From Flavobacterium sp. LC2016-13 (GTDB taxonomy: Bacteria; Bacteroidota; Bacteroidia; Flavobacteriales; Flavobacteriaceae): a stretch of DNA of 64,000 nucleotides. Positions 1 to 9,071 of this stretch are shown piece by piece. The translations under genes were made by a program, and so were the position numbers. Below the pieces are notes generated by a model. The model made no database searches and had not been told where the DNA came from. It worked only from the letters and a program-made list of their open reading frames with translations. Every line of letters begins with the position of its first letter. The stretch's first letter is position 1. The DNA lies in the NCBI RefSeq assembly GCF_009707955.1, contig NZ_WMDQ01000002.1, forward strand, positions 186,001 to 250,000. The letters run 5' to 3'.

Positions 1-929
1 AAAAAATTCAGGGATTGCACCATATCACCGCAATCGCAAGCAATGCACAAGCTAATTATGATTTCTATACCAAAGTATTGGGGTTAAGAATGGTAAAAAA
101 AACCGTAAATTTTGATGATCCGGGAACATATCATTTTTATTACGGAGATGAACACGGAACTCCCGGAACAATTTTAACCTTTTTTCCGTGGGAAGGAATC
201 GGAAAAGGAAAAATTGGAAACGGACAAGCAACTGAAATTGGCTACGCAGTTCCCGAAGGAAGTTTAGAATTCTGGACAGAAAGATTCAAAAAACACAATG
301 TAAGTTTTGGAGAACAATCAGAAAGATTTGGAGAAACATTTTTGCCTTTTACAGATCCGGATGGTTTGAATATCAGTTTAATTATTCCGAAAAAAGAAGA
401 CAGCAGAATTGCTTTTGAAACCGAAGAAGTAAAGAAAAATGTTGGCACAAAAGGATTTCACAGCACCACTTTATCTTTAAAATCGATTGATAAAACAGCT
501 AAAATTCTAACCGATATTTTTGGTTACGAATTAGTTTCGCAAGAAGCCAATAGATTTCGTTTTGCAACAAGTGCCGTAGAAAATGCTTCTATAATTGATT
601 TGTTGGAGAGCCCAACGGGAACCAGCGGACAAAACGCTGCAGGAACGAACCATCACGTAGCGTTTAGAGTAGCTAATGAAGAGATTCAAATGGCTTTTCA
701 CGAAAGAATTATGAGCGAAAATTTAGGAATTACACCAAAAATTGATCGCGATTATTTTTATTCGCTTTATTTTCGTGAACCGGGCGGCGTTCTTTTTGAA
801 ATTGCAACAGACAATCCCGGTTTTACAGTTGATGAACCTTTGTCAGAATTAGGAACACATTTGAAACTGCCAAAACAACACGAGCCGTTAAGAGCCAGAA
901 TTGAAGAAGTTTTACCAAAATTAATTTAA
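1..929 (+). CDS. Ring-cleaving dioxygenase, VOC/glyoxalase fold (5' partial)
   Basis: Two-domain vicinal-oxygen-chelate protein of the MhqO/ring-cleaving dioxygenase family, which is associated with hydroquinone or catechol-type compounds and is cytosolic. Metal-ligand candidates are the HH of the N-terminal LHHITAI, the HH of TNHHVAF and the Glu of GGVLFEIAT near the C-terminus. The frame is open to the left edge (the codons before LHHITAI read KIQG), so the true start lies a few codons outside the window; the TTG at 15 is internal. It is a close paralogue of the gene at 1407, with a small GNAT gene between them. The family is clear; the substrate is inferred only. Confidence 0.88.
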   Translation, partial: KIQGLHHITAIASNAQANYDFYTKVLGLRMVKKTVNFDDPGTYHFYYGDEHGTPGTILTFFPWEGIGKGKIGNGQATEIGYAVPEGSLEFWTERFKKHNVSFGEQSERFGETFLPFTDPDGLNISLIIPKKEDSRIAFETEEVKKNVGTKGFHSTTLSLKSIDKTAKILTDIFGYELVSQEANRFRFATSAVENASIIDLLESPTGTSGQNAAGTNHHVAFRVANEEIQMAFHERIMSENLGITPKIDRDYFYSLYFREPGGVLFEIATDNPGFTVDEPLSELGTHLKLPKQHEPLRARIEEVLPKLI

Positions 930-940
930 ATAAAGAAAAG

Positions 941-1231
941 ATGCCGGAAGTAAAATTAAAACTAGACGAAAAGCAACACGGAGGTTTTCAATTAATTGAA
1001 AATGAGGAGAAAATAGGCGAAATGGTACTTAGTATTTCAGGTACAACCCTGACTGTTTACCACACAGAAGTTGATGAAAAATTCAACGGAAAAGGATATG
1101 CAAAACTACTTTTAGATGCAATGGTGGCGTATGTTCGCGAACATAAATATATGGTAAAAGCACTTTGCCCGTATGTTTTTGCCCAATTTACAAGACATCC
1201 GGATGAATATGCTGATATTTGGCAGAAGTAG
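941..1231 (+). CDS. Small GNAT-family N-acetyltransferase (YidJ/COG2388-like)
   Basis: A 96-residue protein with a minimal GNAT fold: a strand-rich N-terminal half, then an acetyl-CoA-binding loop in FNGKGYAKLLLDAMV followed by a helix, and a C-terminal FTRHPDEYADIW typical of the COG2388 small acetyltransferases. It starts 11 bp after the upstream dioxygenase stop and is probably cotranscribed with it. Small members of this family lack a known substrate. Its position between two ring-cleaving dioxygenases suggests a role in the same detoxification unit, but that is inference. Confidence 0.8.
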   Translation: MPEVKLKLDEKQHGGFQLIENEEKIGEMVLSISGTTLTVYHTEVDEKFNGKGYAKLLLDAMVAYVREHKYMVKALCPYVFAQFTRHPDEYADIWQK

Positions 1232-1316
1232 TTTTCAGTCTCAGTTTTCAATAAACTTTGTCAAAATTTTAAACTTTGACAAAGCTGTTTGTCATTTTTA
1301 ACACATAAAATATAGT

Positions 1317-1386
1317 CAACGGTTTAAACCGTTGGAACGTAATGTATTATAATAATACGTAACCCACGGTTTCAACCCTTGGAGCA
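1317..1386. repeat. Dispersed intergenic palindrome repeat, copy 1
   Basis: A perfect 18-bp palindrome, CAACGGTTTAAACCGTTG (1317-1334), is followed by a second arm reading CCACGGTTTCAACCCTTGG. The same two-part arrangement recurs at 54459-54524, where both hairpins are better preserved. It is intergenic and non-coding, and lies between two genes that otherwise look like one cluster. Confidence 0.75.
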
Positions 1387-1406
1387 TATTTTTAATTAAA
1401 TAAATT

Positions 1407-2354
1407 ATGGAAAAGTTAGTTACAGGAATTCACCACGTTACCGCATTGGCAGGAAATGCTCAAAAAAACTTAGATTTCTATACCGGATTTTTGGGTTTAA
1501 GACTGATCAAGAAAACAGTCAATTTTGATGCAAATCAGATATATCATTTATATTATGGAGATGCCGAAGGAAATCCGGGAAGTGTTTTGACATTTTTTCC
1601 GTATGATGGCTTAAAAATGGGACGTCACGGAAAAGGAATGCTGAATACAACGACATTTTCTGTTCCGGCAAACTCAATTGAATTTTGGGAGAATCGGTTC
1701 AAACAATTCGGAATAAATTATAAAGATCCGCAATTGCGTTTTGAAACTGAAGTTGTAATTTATTTTGAAGATCACGACGGACTTGGTATGGAATTGATTT
1801 TTAATGATAATGATAAAAGAGTTGGGTATCATAAAGGTCCGTTTAACGAATCTAACGCTATAAGAGGTTTTCATAATGTCGAGATTTGGCACGAAGGTTA
1901 CGAACAAACCGGAGGTTTATTGACCGAATATTTAGATCATGAATTAATCGCAGAAAGCAATAATAGGTTTCGTTTTGCAGCAACGAATTCATCAGGAAAT
2001 TATATCGATATTTTGTGTGAACCAAATAGTTTGCGAGGTCTTGCAGGAAGCGGAACCGTGCATCATTTGGCTTTTAAAACAGCGGATAGGACTTCTCAGG
2101 AAATAATAAGAGAAAAAATAGTCGAAAGAGGATTAAATCCGACTGAAATATTAAACAGAAACTATTTTACTTCGATTTATTTTAAAGAGCCCGGAGGTGT
2201 TTTATTTGAAGTTGCAACTGCCGGTCCCGGATTTGCTGTAGATGAAGATATAAACCATCTTGGCGAAGAATTAAAATTGCCGGAATGGTTTGAAAAAGAA
2301 AGAGAAACGATCGAAAAAGCTTTGCCAAAACTTACCTTAAACGATCCTAAATAA
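1407..2354 (+). CDS. Ring-cleaving dioxygenase, VOC/glyoxalase fold (second copy)
   Basis: Full-length 315-residue paralogue of the gene at the left edge, with the same two-domain VOC layout. Likely metal ligands are in GIHHVTAL (residues 7-14), in VHHLAFK and in the Glu of GGVLFEVAT near the C-terminus. Family members include Bacillus MhqO, induced by hydroquinones. The esterase downstream begins only 8 bp after the stop, the same dioxygenase plus MhqD-type hydrolase pairing seen in Bacillus. The second copy may allow a different substrate range. Function is by family; the natural substrate is unknown. Confidence 0.9.
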   Translation: MEKLVTGIHHVTALAGNAQKNLDFYTGFLGLRLIKKTVNFDANQIYHLYYGDAEGNPGSVLTFFPYDGLKMGRHGKGMLNTTTFSVPANSIEFWENRFKQFGINYKDPQLRFETEVVIYFEDHDGLGMELIFNDNDKRVGYHKGPFNESNAIRGFHNVEIWHEGYEQTGGLLTEYLDHELIAESNNRFRFAATNSSGNYIDILCEPNSLRGLAGSGTVHHLAFKTADRTSQEIIREKIVERGLNPTEILNRNYFTSIYFKEPGGVLFEVATAGPGFAVDEDINHLGEELKLPEWFEKERETIEKALPKLTLNDPK

Positions 2355-2361
2355 TAGTAAT

Positions 2362-2976
2362 ATGCACGAAATTCAAATAATAAAAGCTGGGAAAAGCAAC
2401 GCAAATAAAGCACTTATTTTATTGCACGGAAGAGGAGCAAGCGCACACGATATTTTGTCTTTAACATCAAACTTAAATACAGATGATTTTGCTTTTTATG
2501 CGCCGCAGGCAACCAATAATAGTTGGTATCCGCAATCTTTTTTGGCAAAACCTGAAGCAAATGAACCTTGGCTTTCATCTGCATTAAATGTTGTAGGACA
2601 GGTTGTTGAGGAAATTGTAAAAGACGGAATTTCAAAAGAAAACATATACTTTCTTGGGTTTTCGCAAGGTGCTTGTTTATCTGCTGAATTTATTGCCAGA
2701 AATGCCACTAAATATGGCGGCGCGGTTATTTTTACCGGAGGATTAATTGGCGATCAGATTTATAACGAGCATTATTCAGGAAATTTTGAAGGAACTCCAA
2801 TTTTCATTGGCACAAGCAATCCTGATTTTCATGTTCCTGTAGAACGAGTTTATGCGACAACAAATATCCTGAAAGAATTAGGTGCCGATGTAACCGAAAA
2901 AGTCTACAATAATATGGGGCACACTATAAATCAGGATGAAATTGATTTGGTGAATAAACTTATTTTTAAATCGTAA
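2362..2976 (+). CDS. Phospholipase/carboxylesterase family alpha/beta hydrolase (MhqD-like)
   Basis: A 204-residue cytosolic hydrolase of the PF02230 family. It has the early LILLHGRGAS oxyanion region, the nucleophile elbow GFSQGA (Ser in GxSxG) and a C-terminal catalytic His in NMGHTIN. Its length suits the family. It follows the dioxygenase by 8 bp and is surely in the same operon. In Bacillus, MhqD accompanies ring-cleaving dioxygenases in the quinone response, so the pair probably opens an aromatic ring and then hydrolyses an ester or lactone-like product. That functional link is inference. Confidence 0.85.
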   Translation: MHEIQIIKAGKSNANKALILLHGRGASAHDILSLTSNLNTDDFAFYAPQATNNSWYPQSFLAKPEANEPWLSSALNVVGQVVEEIVKDGISKENIYFLGFSQGACLSAEFIARNATKYGGAVIFTGGLIGDQIYNEHYSGNFEGTPIFIGTSNPDFHVPVERVYATTNILKELGADVTEKVYNNMGHTINQDEIDLVNKLIFKS

Positions 2977-3013
2977 AGATTTTTTTTGCCACTAATTTTA
3001 TTTCAATATTAAT

Positions 3014-4585
3014 ATGGACAAAACAGAAGCAATGTTAAAATCAATGCAGGAACGTGAAAGAGAACATTTTCTTTTACTTTCCCTGAGCACTTATCTTGCT
3101 AATGTTTCTGGTTACGATGAACTTTTATCGGTTGTTAATGGTGAATTAAAAGATAATTTTCTTTTTGATTATTTTGCCATCGGAACTACAAATCAGGAAG
3201 AAATGCAATACCAATTGTTTTTTCATAATGATGTAAAAATAGCCAAACAAAATGAAGGAATAAAGTATGATGTAAACGACGGGTTTTTTAATTCTGCTTT
3301 GCAATCTGCTGATCCACTTATATTTGATTGTACTTTTTTAAGCAAAAAAACGCATTCAAACTCTTTTATTACAGATACAAATTTGTTGGGAATACGTGAA
3401 ATTATTGCGTTGCCATTGCAATATCACAAAAATAATCCTTCAGTATTATTTCTCTTTTTTAAAAAGCCACAAACACTCGACAGAAATGCGTTGCGATTGC
3501 TTAGGGGTTTAAAAATGGCATTAGCATTAACGGTTTCAAATATTCTTCTTTTAGAAAAAATAGAAAATATTGATGAAAATGCGTCTTCAATTTCATTTCA
3601 AACAGCTAAAAATCAAAATGGAAACGAAGATTCTGAAATTATCGGAAATAGTGACGCAATTCAAAAAGTAAAAACACTTATAAATCAGGTTGCTTCGTCT
3701 GACAGCGGCGTTTTGATTCTCGGCGAAAGCGGAACGGGAAAAGAAGTTGTGGCGCGCGAAATTCACCAAAATTCTTCCAGAAGAAAGCACCCAATGATAA
3801 AGGTTAATTGTGCTGCAATTCCTGTAAATCTAATTGAAAGTGAGCTTTTTGGACATGAAAAAGGAAGTTTTACAGGAGCTGTAGAAAAACGAATTGGTAA
3901 GTTTGAATTAGCACATAACGGTACTTTGTTTTTAGATGAAATTGGAGATCTTCCAACAGAAATGCAAACGAAATTACTTCGCGTATTGCAGGAAAAAGAA
4001 TTTGAAAGAATTGGAGGAAAAAAAGCGATAAAAGTAAATGTGAGAATTATTGCGGCAACAAATCGGGATTTGCAACTCGAAATGCAGGAAGGAAGATTTA
4101 GAAAAGATCTGTTTTTTCGCTTAAATATTTTTCCTATTTTGGTTCCGCCACTTCGAAATCGTAAAGAAGATATTCCGGAATTATGCTTATTTTTTTTGAA
4201 TAAATACGCCCATAATTGCAACAAGAAAAATATCGGTTTATCGGCAAATGCATTAAAATCGATACTAAATTATTCCTGGCCCGGAAATATCAGAGAATTA
4301 GAACATTGCCTGGAAAGAAGTATTCTTCTAACCAACGAATCTACCATAAATGAAGTAAGTTTTTTATCTGATAATGAAAAGATTATGGCTTCGAATAGCT
4401 TTAATGAATTTCAAATTAAGCCATTAAAAGAAATGGAAAAAGAATATATTCTTAAAGTAATAAAAATGTGCAATGGCAGAATTTCCGGTCCAAACGGAGC
4501 TGCGGTAAAATTAGAAATTCCTTCGACTACATTAATTTCTAAAATGCAAAAACTGGGTATTAAGAAGAAGCATTTTTTGGAATAA
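3014..4585 (+). CDS. Sigma-54-type enhancer-binding regulator, GAF-AAA+-Fis
   Basis: A 523-residue transcription activator. An N-terminal GAF-like sensory region (about 20-185) is followed by an AAA+ domain with Walker A GESGTGKE (237-244), the sigma-54-contact loop GSFTGA (284-289) and Walker B LFLDEIGD (305-312), then a Fis-type helix-turn-helix at the end ([16 protein letters not shown]). The loop has Ser in place of the Ala of the usual GAFTGA. The GAF domain probably senses a small aromatic or redox signal. It starts 37 bp after the esterase gene, so it may control the dioxygenase-esterase cluster. No -24/-12 promoter was confirmed nearby. Confidence 0.9.
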   Translation: MDKTEAMLKSMQEREREHFLLLSLSTYLANVSGYDELLSVVNGELKDNFLFDYFAIGTTNQEEMQYQLFFHNDVKIAKQNEGIKYDVNDGFFNSALQSADPLIFDCTFLSKKTHSNSFITDTNLLGIREIIALPLQYHKNNPSVLFLFFKKPQTLDRNALRLLRGLKMALALTVSNILLLEKIENIDENASSISFQTAKNQNGNEDSEIIGNSDAIQKVKTLINQVASSDSGVLILGESGTGKEVVAREIHQNSSRRKHPMIKVNCAAIPVNLIESELFGHEKGSFTGAVEKRIGKFELAHNGTLFLDEIGDLPTEMQTKLLRVLQEKEFERIGGKKAIKVNVRIIAATNRDLQLEMQEGRFRKDLFFRLNIFPILVPPLRNRKEDIPELCLFFLNKYAHNCNKKNIGLSANALKSILNYSWPGNIRELEHCLERSILLTNESTINEVSFLSDNEKIMASNSFNEFQIKPLKEMEKEYILKVIKMCNGRISGPNGAAVKLEIPSTTLISKMQKLGIKKKHFLE

Positions 4586-4781
4586 ATACTCCTGGTTTGT
4601 CAGGATGACAAGATTATTGCTAAACTCAACAGTAATTCTATGATATATCGCTAAAATAGAAAATGTTATTGTTTGTAATTGATTAAATATCAGTTTTTTA
4701 AATTAAGGTACGCTATTTGGTTTCATAAATATGAGACTTAAAATAGAATAGACAATAAAACAAAAAATTAAAACTTAAAAT

Positions 4782-5102
4782 ATGGAAAACCCAAACCAAC
4801 AACCCTCATTTGATACCGTTACCGAAGCTTTACTTTGGTTAAGCAATCAGGGATTTACAAAAGATTTTAATATTGCCGAAGATTGTATTGTATTCAATAA
4901 CGGAAAACAATCTTTATCGCCGGATGAATTTAATATCGAATATTATTTCCGTTTTGAAGGTGATACAGATCCAGGAGATGAAGATATAGTTTACGGAATA
5001 AGTTCTGTAAAAAATGATATTAAAGGTGTTTTAATGAGTGCTTTTGGCATGTATGCTGATTCAATATCAGTTGAAATGATTAAAAAGCTGGCCGTTCATT
5101 AA
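4782..5102 (+). CDS. Conserved hypothetical protein
   Basis: A 106-residue acidic soluble protein with no signal peptide or membrane segment. It begins with a helix-like stretch (TVTEALLWLSNQGFTKDFN) and contains an FRFEGDTDPGDEDIVYGI block. Similar short proteins in Bacteroidota are often labelled phosphoribosylpyrophosphate synthetase, but no PRPP-binding motif is visible here, so that label should not be carried over. It stands alone, 196 bp after the regulator and convergent with the HxlR gene. Confidence 0.7.
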   Translation: MENPNQQPSFDTVTEALLWLSNQGFTKDFNIAEDCIVFNNGKQSLSPDEFNIEYYFRFEGDTDPGDEDIVYGISSVKNDIKGVLMSAFGMYADSISVEMIKKLAVH

Positions 5103-5120
5103 TTAAATTATGTGATTTAG

Positions 5121-5486
5121 TTAAACACTAAAAATGCCATCTTTTTCTTTAAATGCCCAAGCTGCCATTGCTTCAATAACAGGGATTAAACCGCTTCCGG
5201 CTTTACTCAATCGGTACGTTACGAATGGAGGCACAACAGGTTTTGCTTCTCTGATAACAAGACCATCTGCCTCTAATTGTTTCAAATGCTGAATAAGCAT
5301 TTTCTCGGATATTGCCGGAATTGTTCTTTTTAGTTCGCTATAACGCTTATCGCCAAGCGATAAATGATAGACGATAATAGGTTTCCAATAACCGCCAATT
5401 TTTTCCATTACATACGTTACGGGACAATTATCTAAGGCATACTTCTTGTTTTCCTGAATTGTCGATGATTCTTTAATTGCTGTCAT
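5121..5486 (-). CDS. HxlR-family transcriptional regulator
   Basis: A winged-helix repressor of about 121 residues with the HxlR signature: NCPVTYVMEKIGGYWKPIIV, then LKRTIPAISEKMLIQHLKQLEADGLV (recognition helix), then a wing with PPFVTYRLSKAG. The ATG at 5486 (MTAIKESS) is preferred over an in-frame start 23 codons upstream, because the longer start would run into the operator and promoter of the divergent gene. It keeps a Cys in DNCPVTY, the position that senses electrophiles or redox state in several family members. It probably represses itself and the divergent NmrA-like gene. Confidence 0.88.
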   Translation of the reverse strand: MTAIKESSTIQENKKYALDNCPVTYVMEKIGGYWKPIIVYHLSLGDKRYSELKRTIPAISEKMLIQHLKQLEADGLVIREAKPVVPPFVTYRLSKAGSGLIPVIEAMAAWAFKEKDGIFSV

Positions 5487-5505
5487 GTTACATACTTTCG
5501 GGTGA

Positions 5506-5540
5506 GTACTTGTATAAAAGTAAGTACAAATATACCTTTG
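5506..5540 (+). promoter_or_regulatory. Promoter of the NmrA-like gene with embedded HxlR operator
   Basis: TTG (5510-5512), a 20-bp spacer and TAccTTTG (5533-5540) match the Bacteroidota promoter. The inverted repeat GTACTT-N10-AAGTAC (5506-5527) covers the -33 element and most of the spacer, so a bound regulator would block polymerase. It lies between the divergent HxlR and NmrA-like genes. Confidence 0.7.
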
Positions 5541-5566
5541 TTTCTGTAAAATCAAAACAATTAAAG

Positions 5567-6445
5567 ATGAAAATTATAATTACAGGTTCTTTAGGGAACA
5601 TCGGAAAACCATTAACAACAAAACTTGTTGCTGCAGGACACAACGTAATGGTTATCAGCAGTAATGAAGACAGAAAAACAGCAATAGAAAATTTAGGCGC
5701 AAAAGCTGCAATTGGTTCTGTTAGTGATACTGCTTTCCTGGCACAGACTTTTGCCGGAGCTGATGCTCTTTTTGCTATGACGCCGCCAAATTTAGGAGGT
5801 TCAAATGTAATTTTGAATACGGTAAATGCAGGGAAATCTTTTGCAGAAGCAATAGAAAAAGCAGGAGTAAAGCGTGTTGTAATGCTTAGCAGTATTGGTG
5901 CTCATTTAGAAAACGGAACTGGGCCAATTAAAGGACTTTATCAAATTGAAAAATTGTATGAGAAATTAGAAAATACTGCCGTTACATTTTTACGCGCAGG
6001 ATTCTTTTTCACCAATTTATACAATGATGTTCCAATGATAAAAGGAGCGGGAATAATTGGTTCTAATTATTCAGCAGATACAAAAATACCTTTTGTACAT
6101 CCTGAAGATATTGCAACCGCTGTAGCCGAAGAATTGCAAAAAGAAACTTCTGGTAAAAATATTCGTTACATCATTAGTGATGTGCGCATGCCTGCAGAAG
6201 TGGCAAAAGTTTTAGGAACCGCAATTGACAAAACAGATTTACCGTGGATTGAATTTACTGATGAGCAATCGTTGCAAGGAATGGCACAAGCAGGATTACC
6301 GGAGGAGATTGCAGGTTTATATACTGAAATGGGTTCAGGATTACGAAGCGGAAAAATTGCAGAAGATTTCTTTAAAACTAATGCTTCTGTTGATGGAAAA
6401 ATAAAACTGGAAGATTTTGCAAAAGAATTTACAGCAAAATTCTAA
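5567..6445 (+). CDS. NAD(P)-binding NmrA-like atypical SDR
   Basis: A Rossmann-fold protein of about 292 residues starting at MKIIITGSLGNIGKPL, with the dinucleotide-binding glycine motif GSLGNIG in the first turn. It belongs to the NmrA/quinone-oxidoreductase-2-like atypical SDR group, cytosolic, using NAD(P)H. The ATG at 5567 is chosen because it places the glycine motif at the N-terminus; an upstream in-frame ATG at 5477 lies beyond the promoter. It is divergent from the HxlR regulator with a shared operator. HxlR-controlled reductases of this sort usually deal with quinones or aldehydes; the substrate here is unknown. Confidence 0.87.
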   Translation: MKIIITGSLGNIGKPLTTKLVAAGHNVMVISSNEDRKTAIENLGAKAAIGSVSDTAFLAQTFAGADALFAMTPPNLGGSNVILNTVNAGKSFAEAIEKAGVKRVVMLSSIGAHLENGTGPIKGLYQIEKLYEKLENTAVTFLRAGFFFTNLYNDVPMIKGAGIIGSNYSADTKIPFVHPEDIATAVAEELQKETSGKNIRYIISDVRMPAEVAKVLGTAIDKTDLPWIEFTDEQSLQGMAQAGLPEEIAGLYTEMGSGLRSGKIAEDFFKTNASVDGKIKLEDFAKEFTAKF

Positions 6446-6460
6446 TAGTATGTTTCAAAA

Positions 6461-6494
6461 AAAAAGCCGTCAAATTAATATCTGACGGCTTTTT
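6461..6494. terminator. Bidirectional intrinsic terminator
   Basis: A perfect 12-bp stem AAAAAGCCGTCA/TGACGGCTTTTT with a 10-nt loop and A- and T-runs on both sides. It sits between the convergent NmrA-like gene and the MscS channel gene and can serve both. Confidence 0.9.
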
Positions 6495-6516
6495 GATTTT
6501 AAGAAGAATCCTTTTT

Positions 6517-8907
6517 CTATGATGAAAAAGTTAATCCTTTAGCTTTAAAATTGCTAAACATAACTTGTCTTGCACTACTAACGGTTTCTTCGGTACGGTA
6601 AATACTGCACCAGAATTTAATCAGGATTTTATATTTTCCGTCAGAAATGGCAGTATAATAAATTTGCGAAGCTTTTGTATTATTTACTAACGGAAGACTT
6701 TCTAACGATTCGTTTATAATTACATTAATATCTTCAGGATTAATATCTCCGGTAACTTCAATTGAAATTTCTACTAATTTAAAATTGTCAGTATACGTCC
6801 AGTTTGTAATGTTTTGCGATAATAAATTTCCATTCGGAATAATGATTTCTGCACCATTTGGAGCATTGATTTTAGTCGTACGAAGTCCCATCGATTTTAC
6901 ACGGCCAGATTCAGAACTAATATCAATTACATCTCCAATTTGAATAGGTTTATCAAAAATCAAAATAATACCCGAAACAAAGTTGTTTACCACATTTTGC
7001 AATCCAAGTCCAACACCCACACCTAAAGCTCCTAAAAGTATACTCAATTTATCCAAAGGCATTCCAGAAGCGGCAACGGCCAAAAGATAACCAACAATTA
7101 AGACCACCAATCGGGTAATTAACAATTTAGAATGTTGTCTTTTATTGATGTTTTCTTCGTTTTCATCATCAATTTCACCAAAAAAGTACGCTACATATTT
7201 CTGCAATAAATGCGCTGTCCAGATAATAATAAAAAACAGCACAATATTTCCTAAAGTAAAAGTTATGCTTCCTATTGTATTAGGATGGCTCAGAACTGAT
7301 CCTAATGAAGTTCGTAAAGATTCCCAAATATTTAAATTTGAAGCAATTACCACAAGCCACATATAACTGATAACAATTATAAAGGGTTTTTTAAGCGTAT
7401 CTGATAAACTTTCGTGATCAAAAAGCTTTTCGATATCACGTTTAAGGCGAGTTGTATATATCTGTAAAATAATGATTTCCAGAATTATTTTCAATAAAAC
7501 ACTAAGCGCAACAATTTGAGTAAGCGATATAAAAGCCGTTAAGCTAAGCATATTTGAAAGCGAAACGCGTCCAAAAAGATTGTAAAGTATAGATAAACCA
7601 TTTAAACCAATAAAAATAATACTGGCCCATTTAAAGAAACCTTTAATATACAATTCATCTTTAATGCTCTTGATTTGCACCAAACCATAACGAATTCCGA
7701 AAACATTAATGGCAATAAAACAACAACGTTGAAACAAGCCAACTCCAATAAATAAATCAAGGAAACAAAGCGCCAGGAATAATCCTAAAAGCAGCAGCCA
7801 GTTTCGCATTGATTTTCCGGACCATTTATTCTTGAAAAGGAGCGTAAGAGCACCAAGTAAAATAAGATGAAGCAATTCTATAAAAAATGCCGGAGCGTAC
7901 AAATTACCAACAATAGCAATGTTTAAACCAATTACAATAACCGGAATAATTACACCTCTGTTAAGATATTTAAAATTAAAAGAAGCAAGTTTTTCGGTAT
8001 GTCCATTATCCTTTAAGTAGTTTAGATTACGTCTGATATACCAACCCAGAATTCCCATTAAAAAAGCCAAAGTGATTAATCCGCCCGCACGATAACTTAA
8101 ATAATAAGCCGCGACGCTTTCTTCTATAATGACTTTTGCTTTGATATTTTGGGCAACTTGTTTTTTGGTAACAGAATCGTTGATGCTCCATAAAAAAGGA
8201 TATTCTTTTTTAAGCATACTAATTCCGGACTTTTCAAGCTTATTTTCTACAGTAATCAAAGCATTTGAAACTGCAATTTTTCGCTGAACCGTTAATCGCT
8301 TATTCGTATTTAAAATGCCCTGATTTTTAGTCATTAAACTATCAGTAGCTTTGTATCTTTTTCTAAGATTTCCAAATTCTTTTTTAAACTGTTTACGTTT
8401 TATAGTGTCTTTTATAAGACTCATTAAGGTATTATCCTTACGAAGTTCGATAAAACGGCTTTTGATTTTTTCAAGATTCTGATTGCGTAAATTAATCGCA
8501 TTGTTTTGATCGTCAAGTTCCTGCTGGATTTCTTTCAGTACAATACGATACATTTGCTGGTTACGCACGTTTGGGTTTGCGCCGCTCAAACTGTTTAAGA
8601 TTAAATCAAGTTTGCTTTGCGTTCTTTTAATTTCTCCAAATAAATGGTGACTTGCTCCATCAAAATCGGCATCGTTGTAAGCAGATTCCATAACAGCACC
8701 GGCTTTTTCAATAGCCATCAAATAATCGCTATCTGTTGTGGTTTCTTCAAATAATTTGGATTTGCTGACTGTTTTAGAACTTTTAGCTTTTATGCTATCC
8801 GTTTTTAAACTATCTGTTTTCGCAGCAGCAGTTTGCGAGTAGGAATGTGATGCAAAAAGCAACACGGTAAGTAAGGCGAATAAAATAGAATTTTTCTTTT
8901 GCGTCAT
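6517..8907 (-). CDS. Large MscS-family mechanosensitive ion channel
   Basis: A 796-residue membrane protein. It has an N-terminal signal peptide (ending near SHSYSQ), a long charged periplasmic region rich in Lys/Glu/Gln helices (about 40-265) and some ten or more hydrophobic segments. The MscS pore/beta core follows near residues 620-700 (GALGVGVGLGLQNVVNNF, then SGIILIFDKPIQIGDVI) and a C-terminal cytoplasmic domain. The architecture resembles MscK/MscM-type large channels rather than small MscS. It would release solutes on hypo-osmotic shock. It is transcribed alone, with a -7-like element (TAaaTTTG read on the minus strand, 8934-8941) upstream. Confidence 0.9.
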   Translation of the reverse strand: MTQKKNSILFALLTVLLFASHSYSQTAAAKTDSLKTDSIKAKSSKTVSKSKLFEETTTDSDYLMAIEKAGAVMESAYNDADFDGASHHLFGEIKRTQSKLDLILNSLSGANPNVRNQQMYRIVLKEIQQELDDQNNAINLRNQNLEKIKSRFIELRKDNTLMSLIKDTIKRKQFKKEFGNLRKRYKATDSLMTKNQGILNTNKRLTVQRKIAVSNALITVENKLEKSGISMLKKEYPFLWSINDSVTKKQVAQNIKAKVIIEESVAAYYLSYRAGGLITLAFLMGILGWYIRRNLNYLKDNGHTEKLASFNFKYLNRGVIIPVIVIGLNIAIVGNLYAPAFFIELLHLILLGALTLLFKNKWSGKSMRNWLLLLGLFLALCFLDLFIGVGLFQRCCFIAINVFGIRYGLVQIKSIKDELYIKGFFKWASIIFIGLNGLSILYNLFGRVSLSNMLSLTAFISLTQIVALSVLLKIILEIIILQIYTTRLKRDIEKLFDHESLSDTLKKPFIIVISYMWLVVIASNLNIWESLRTSLGSVLSHPNTIGSITFTLGNIVLFFIIIWTAHLLQKYVAYFFGEIDDENEENINKRQHSKLLITRLVVLIVGYLLAVAASGMPLDKLSILLGALGVGVGLGLQNVVNNFVSGIILIFDKPIQIGDVIDISSESGRVKSMGLRTTKINAPNGAEIIIPNGNLLSQNITNWTYTDNFKLVEISIEVTGDINPEDINVIINESLESLPLVNNTKASQIYYTAISDGKYKILIKFWCSIYRTEETVSSARQVMFSNFKAKGLTFSS

Positions 8908-8997
8908 AATTTTAAGAATGAGTTTTGGGTGCTCAAATTTAATTTTTTTTTAGATGACTTTAGATAGCATAACAGTAAGTTTATAATAATAAAAGGT

Positions 8998-9031
8998 AAA
9001 AAAGTCCAATTAAATAAAATTGAACTTTTTT
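8998..9031 (-). terminator. Intrinsic terminator after the membrane-protein operon
   Basis: Read on the minus strand: AAAAAAGTTCAATT, a short loop, AATTGGACTTTTTT. The single irregular position is a G-U pair in that orientation but a mismatch on the plus strand, which assigns it to the operon ending at 9072. Confidence 0.7.
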
Positions 9032-9071
9032 ATGAATCTTCTTAAGAAGTTCTTTTGATGTAATTGATGTT

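Noticed and set aside
3763-4224. 153-residue minus-strand ORF over the enhancer-binding protein gene
   Set aside because: It lies wholly opposite the conserved AAA+ domain and has no recognisable features; composition is that of an antisense frame.
4782-5102. Phosphoribosylpyrophosphate synthetase
   Set aside because: The label is used for similar short proteins, but no PRPP loop or catalytic motif is present in 106 residues.
5477-5566. Upstream ATG for the NmrA-like gene
   Set aside because: It would place the promoter and the HxlR dyad inside the coding region.
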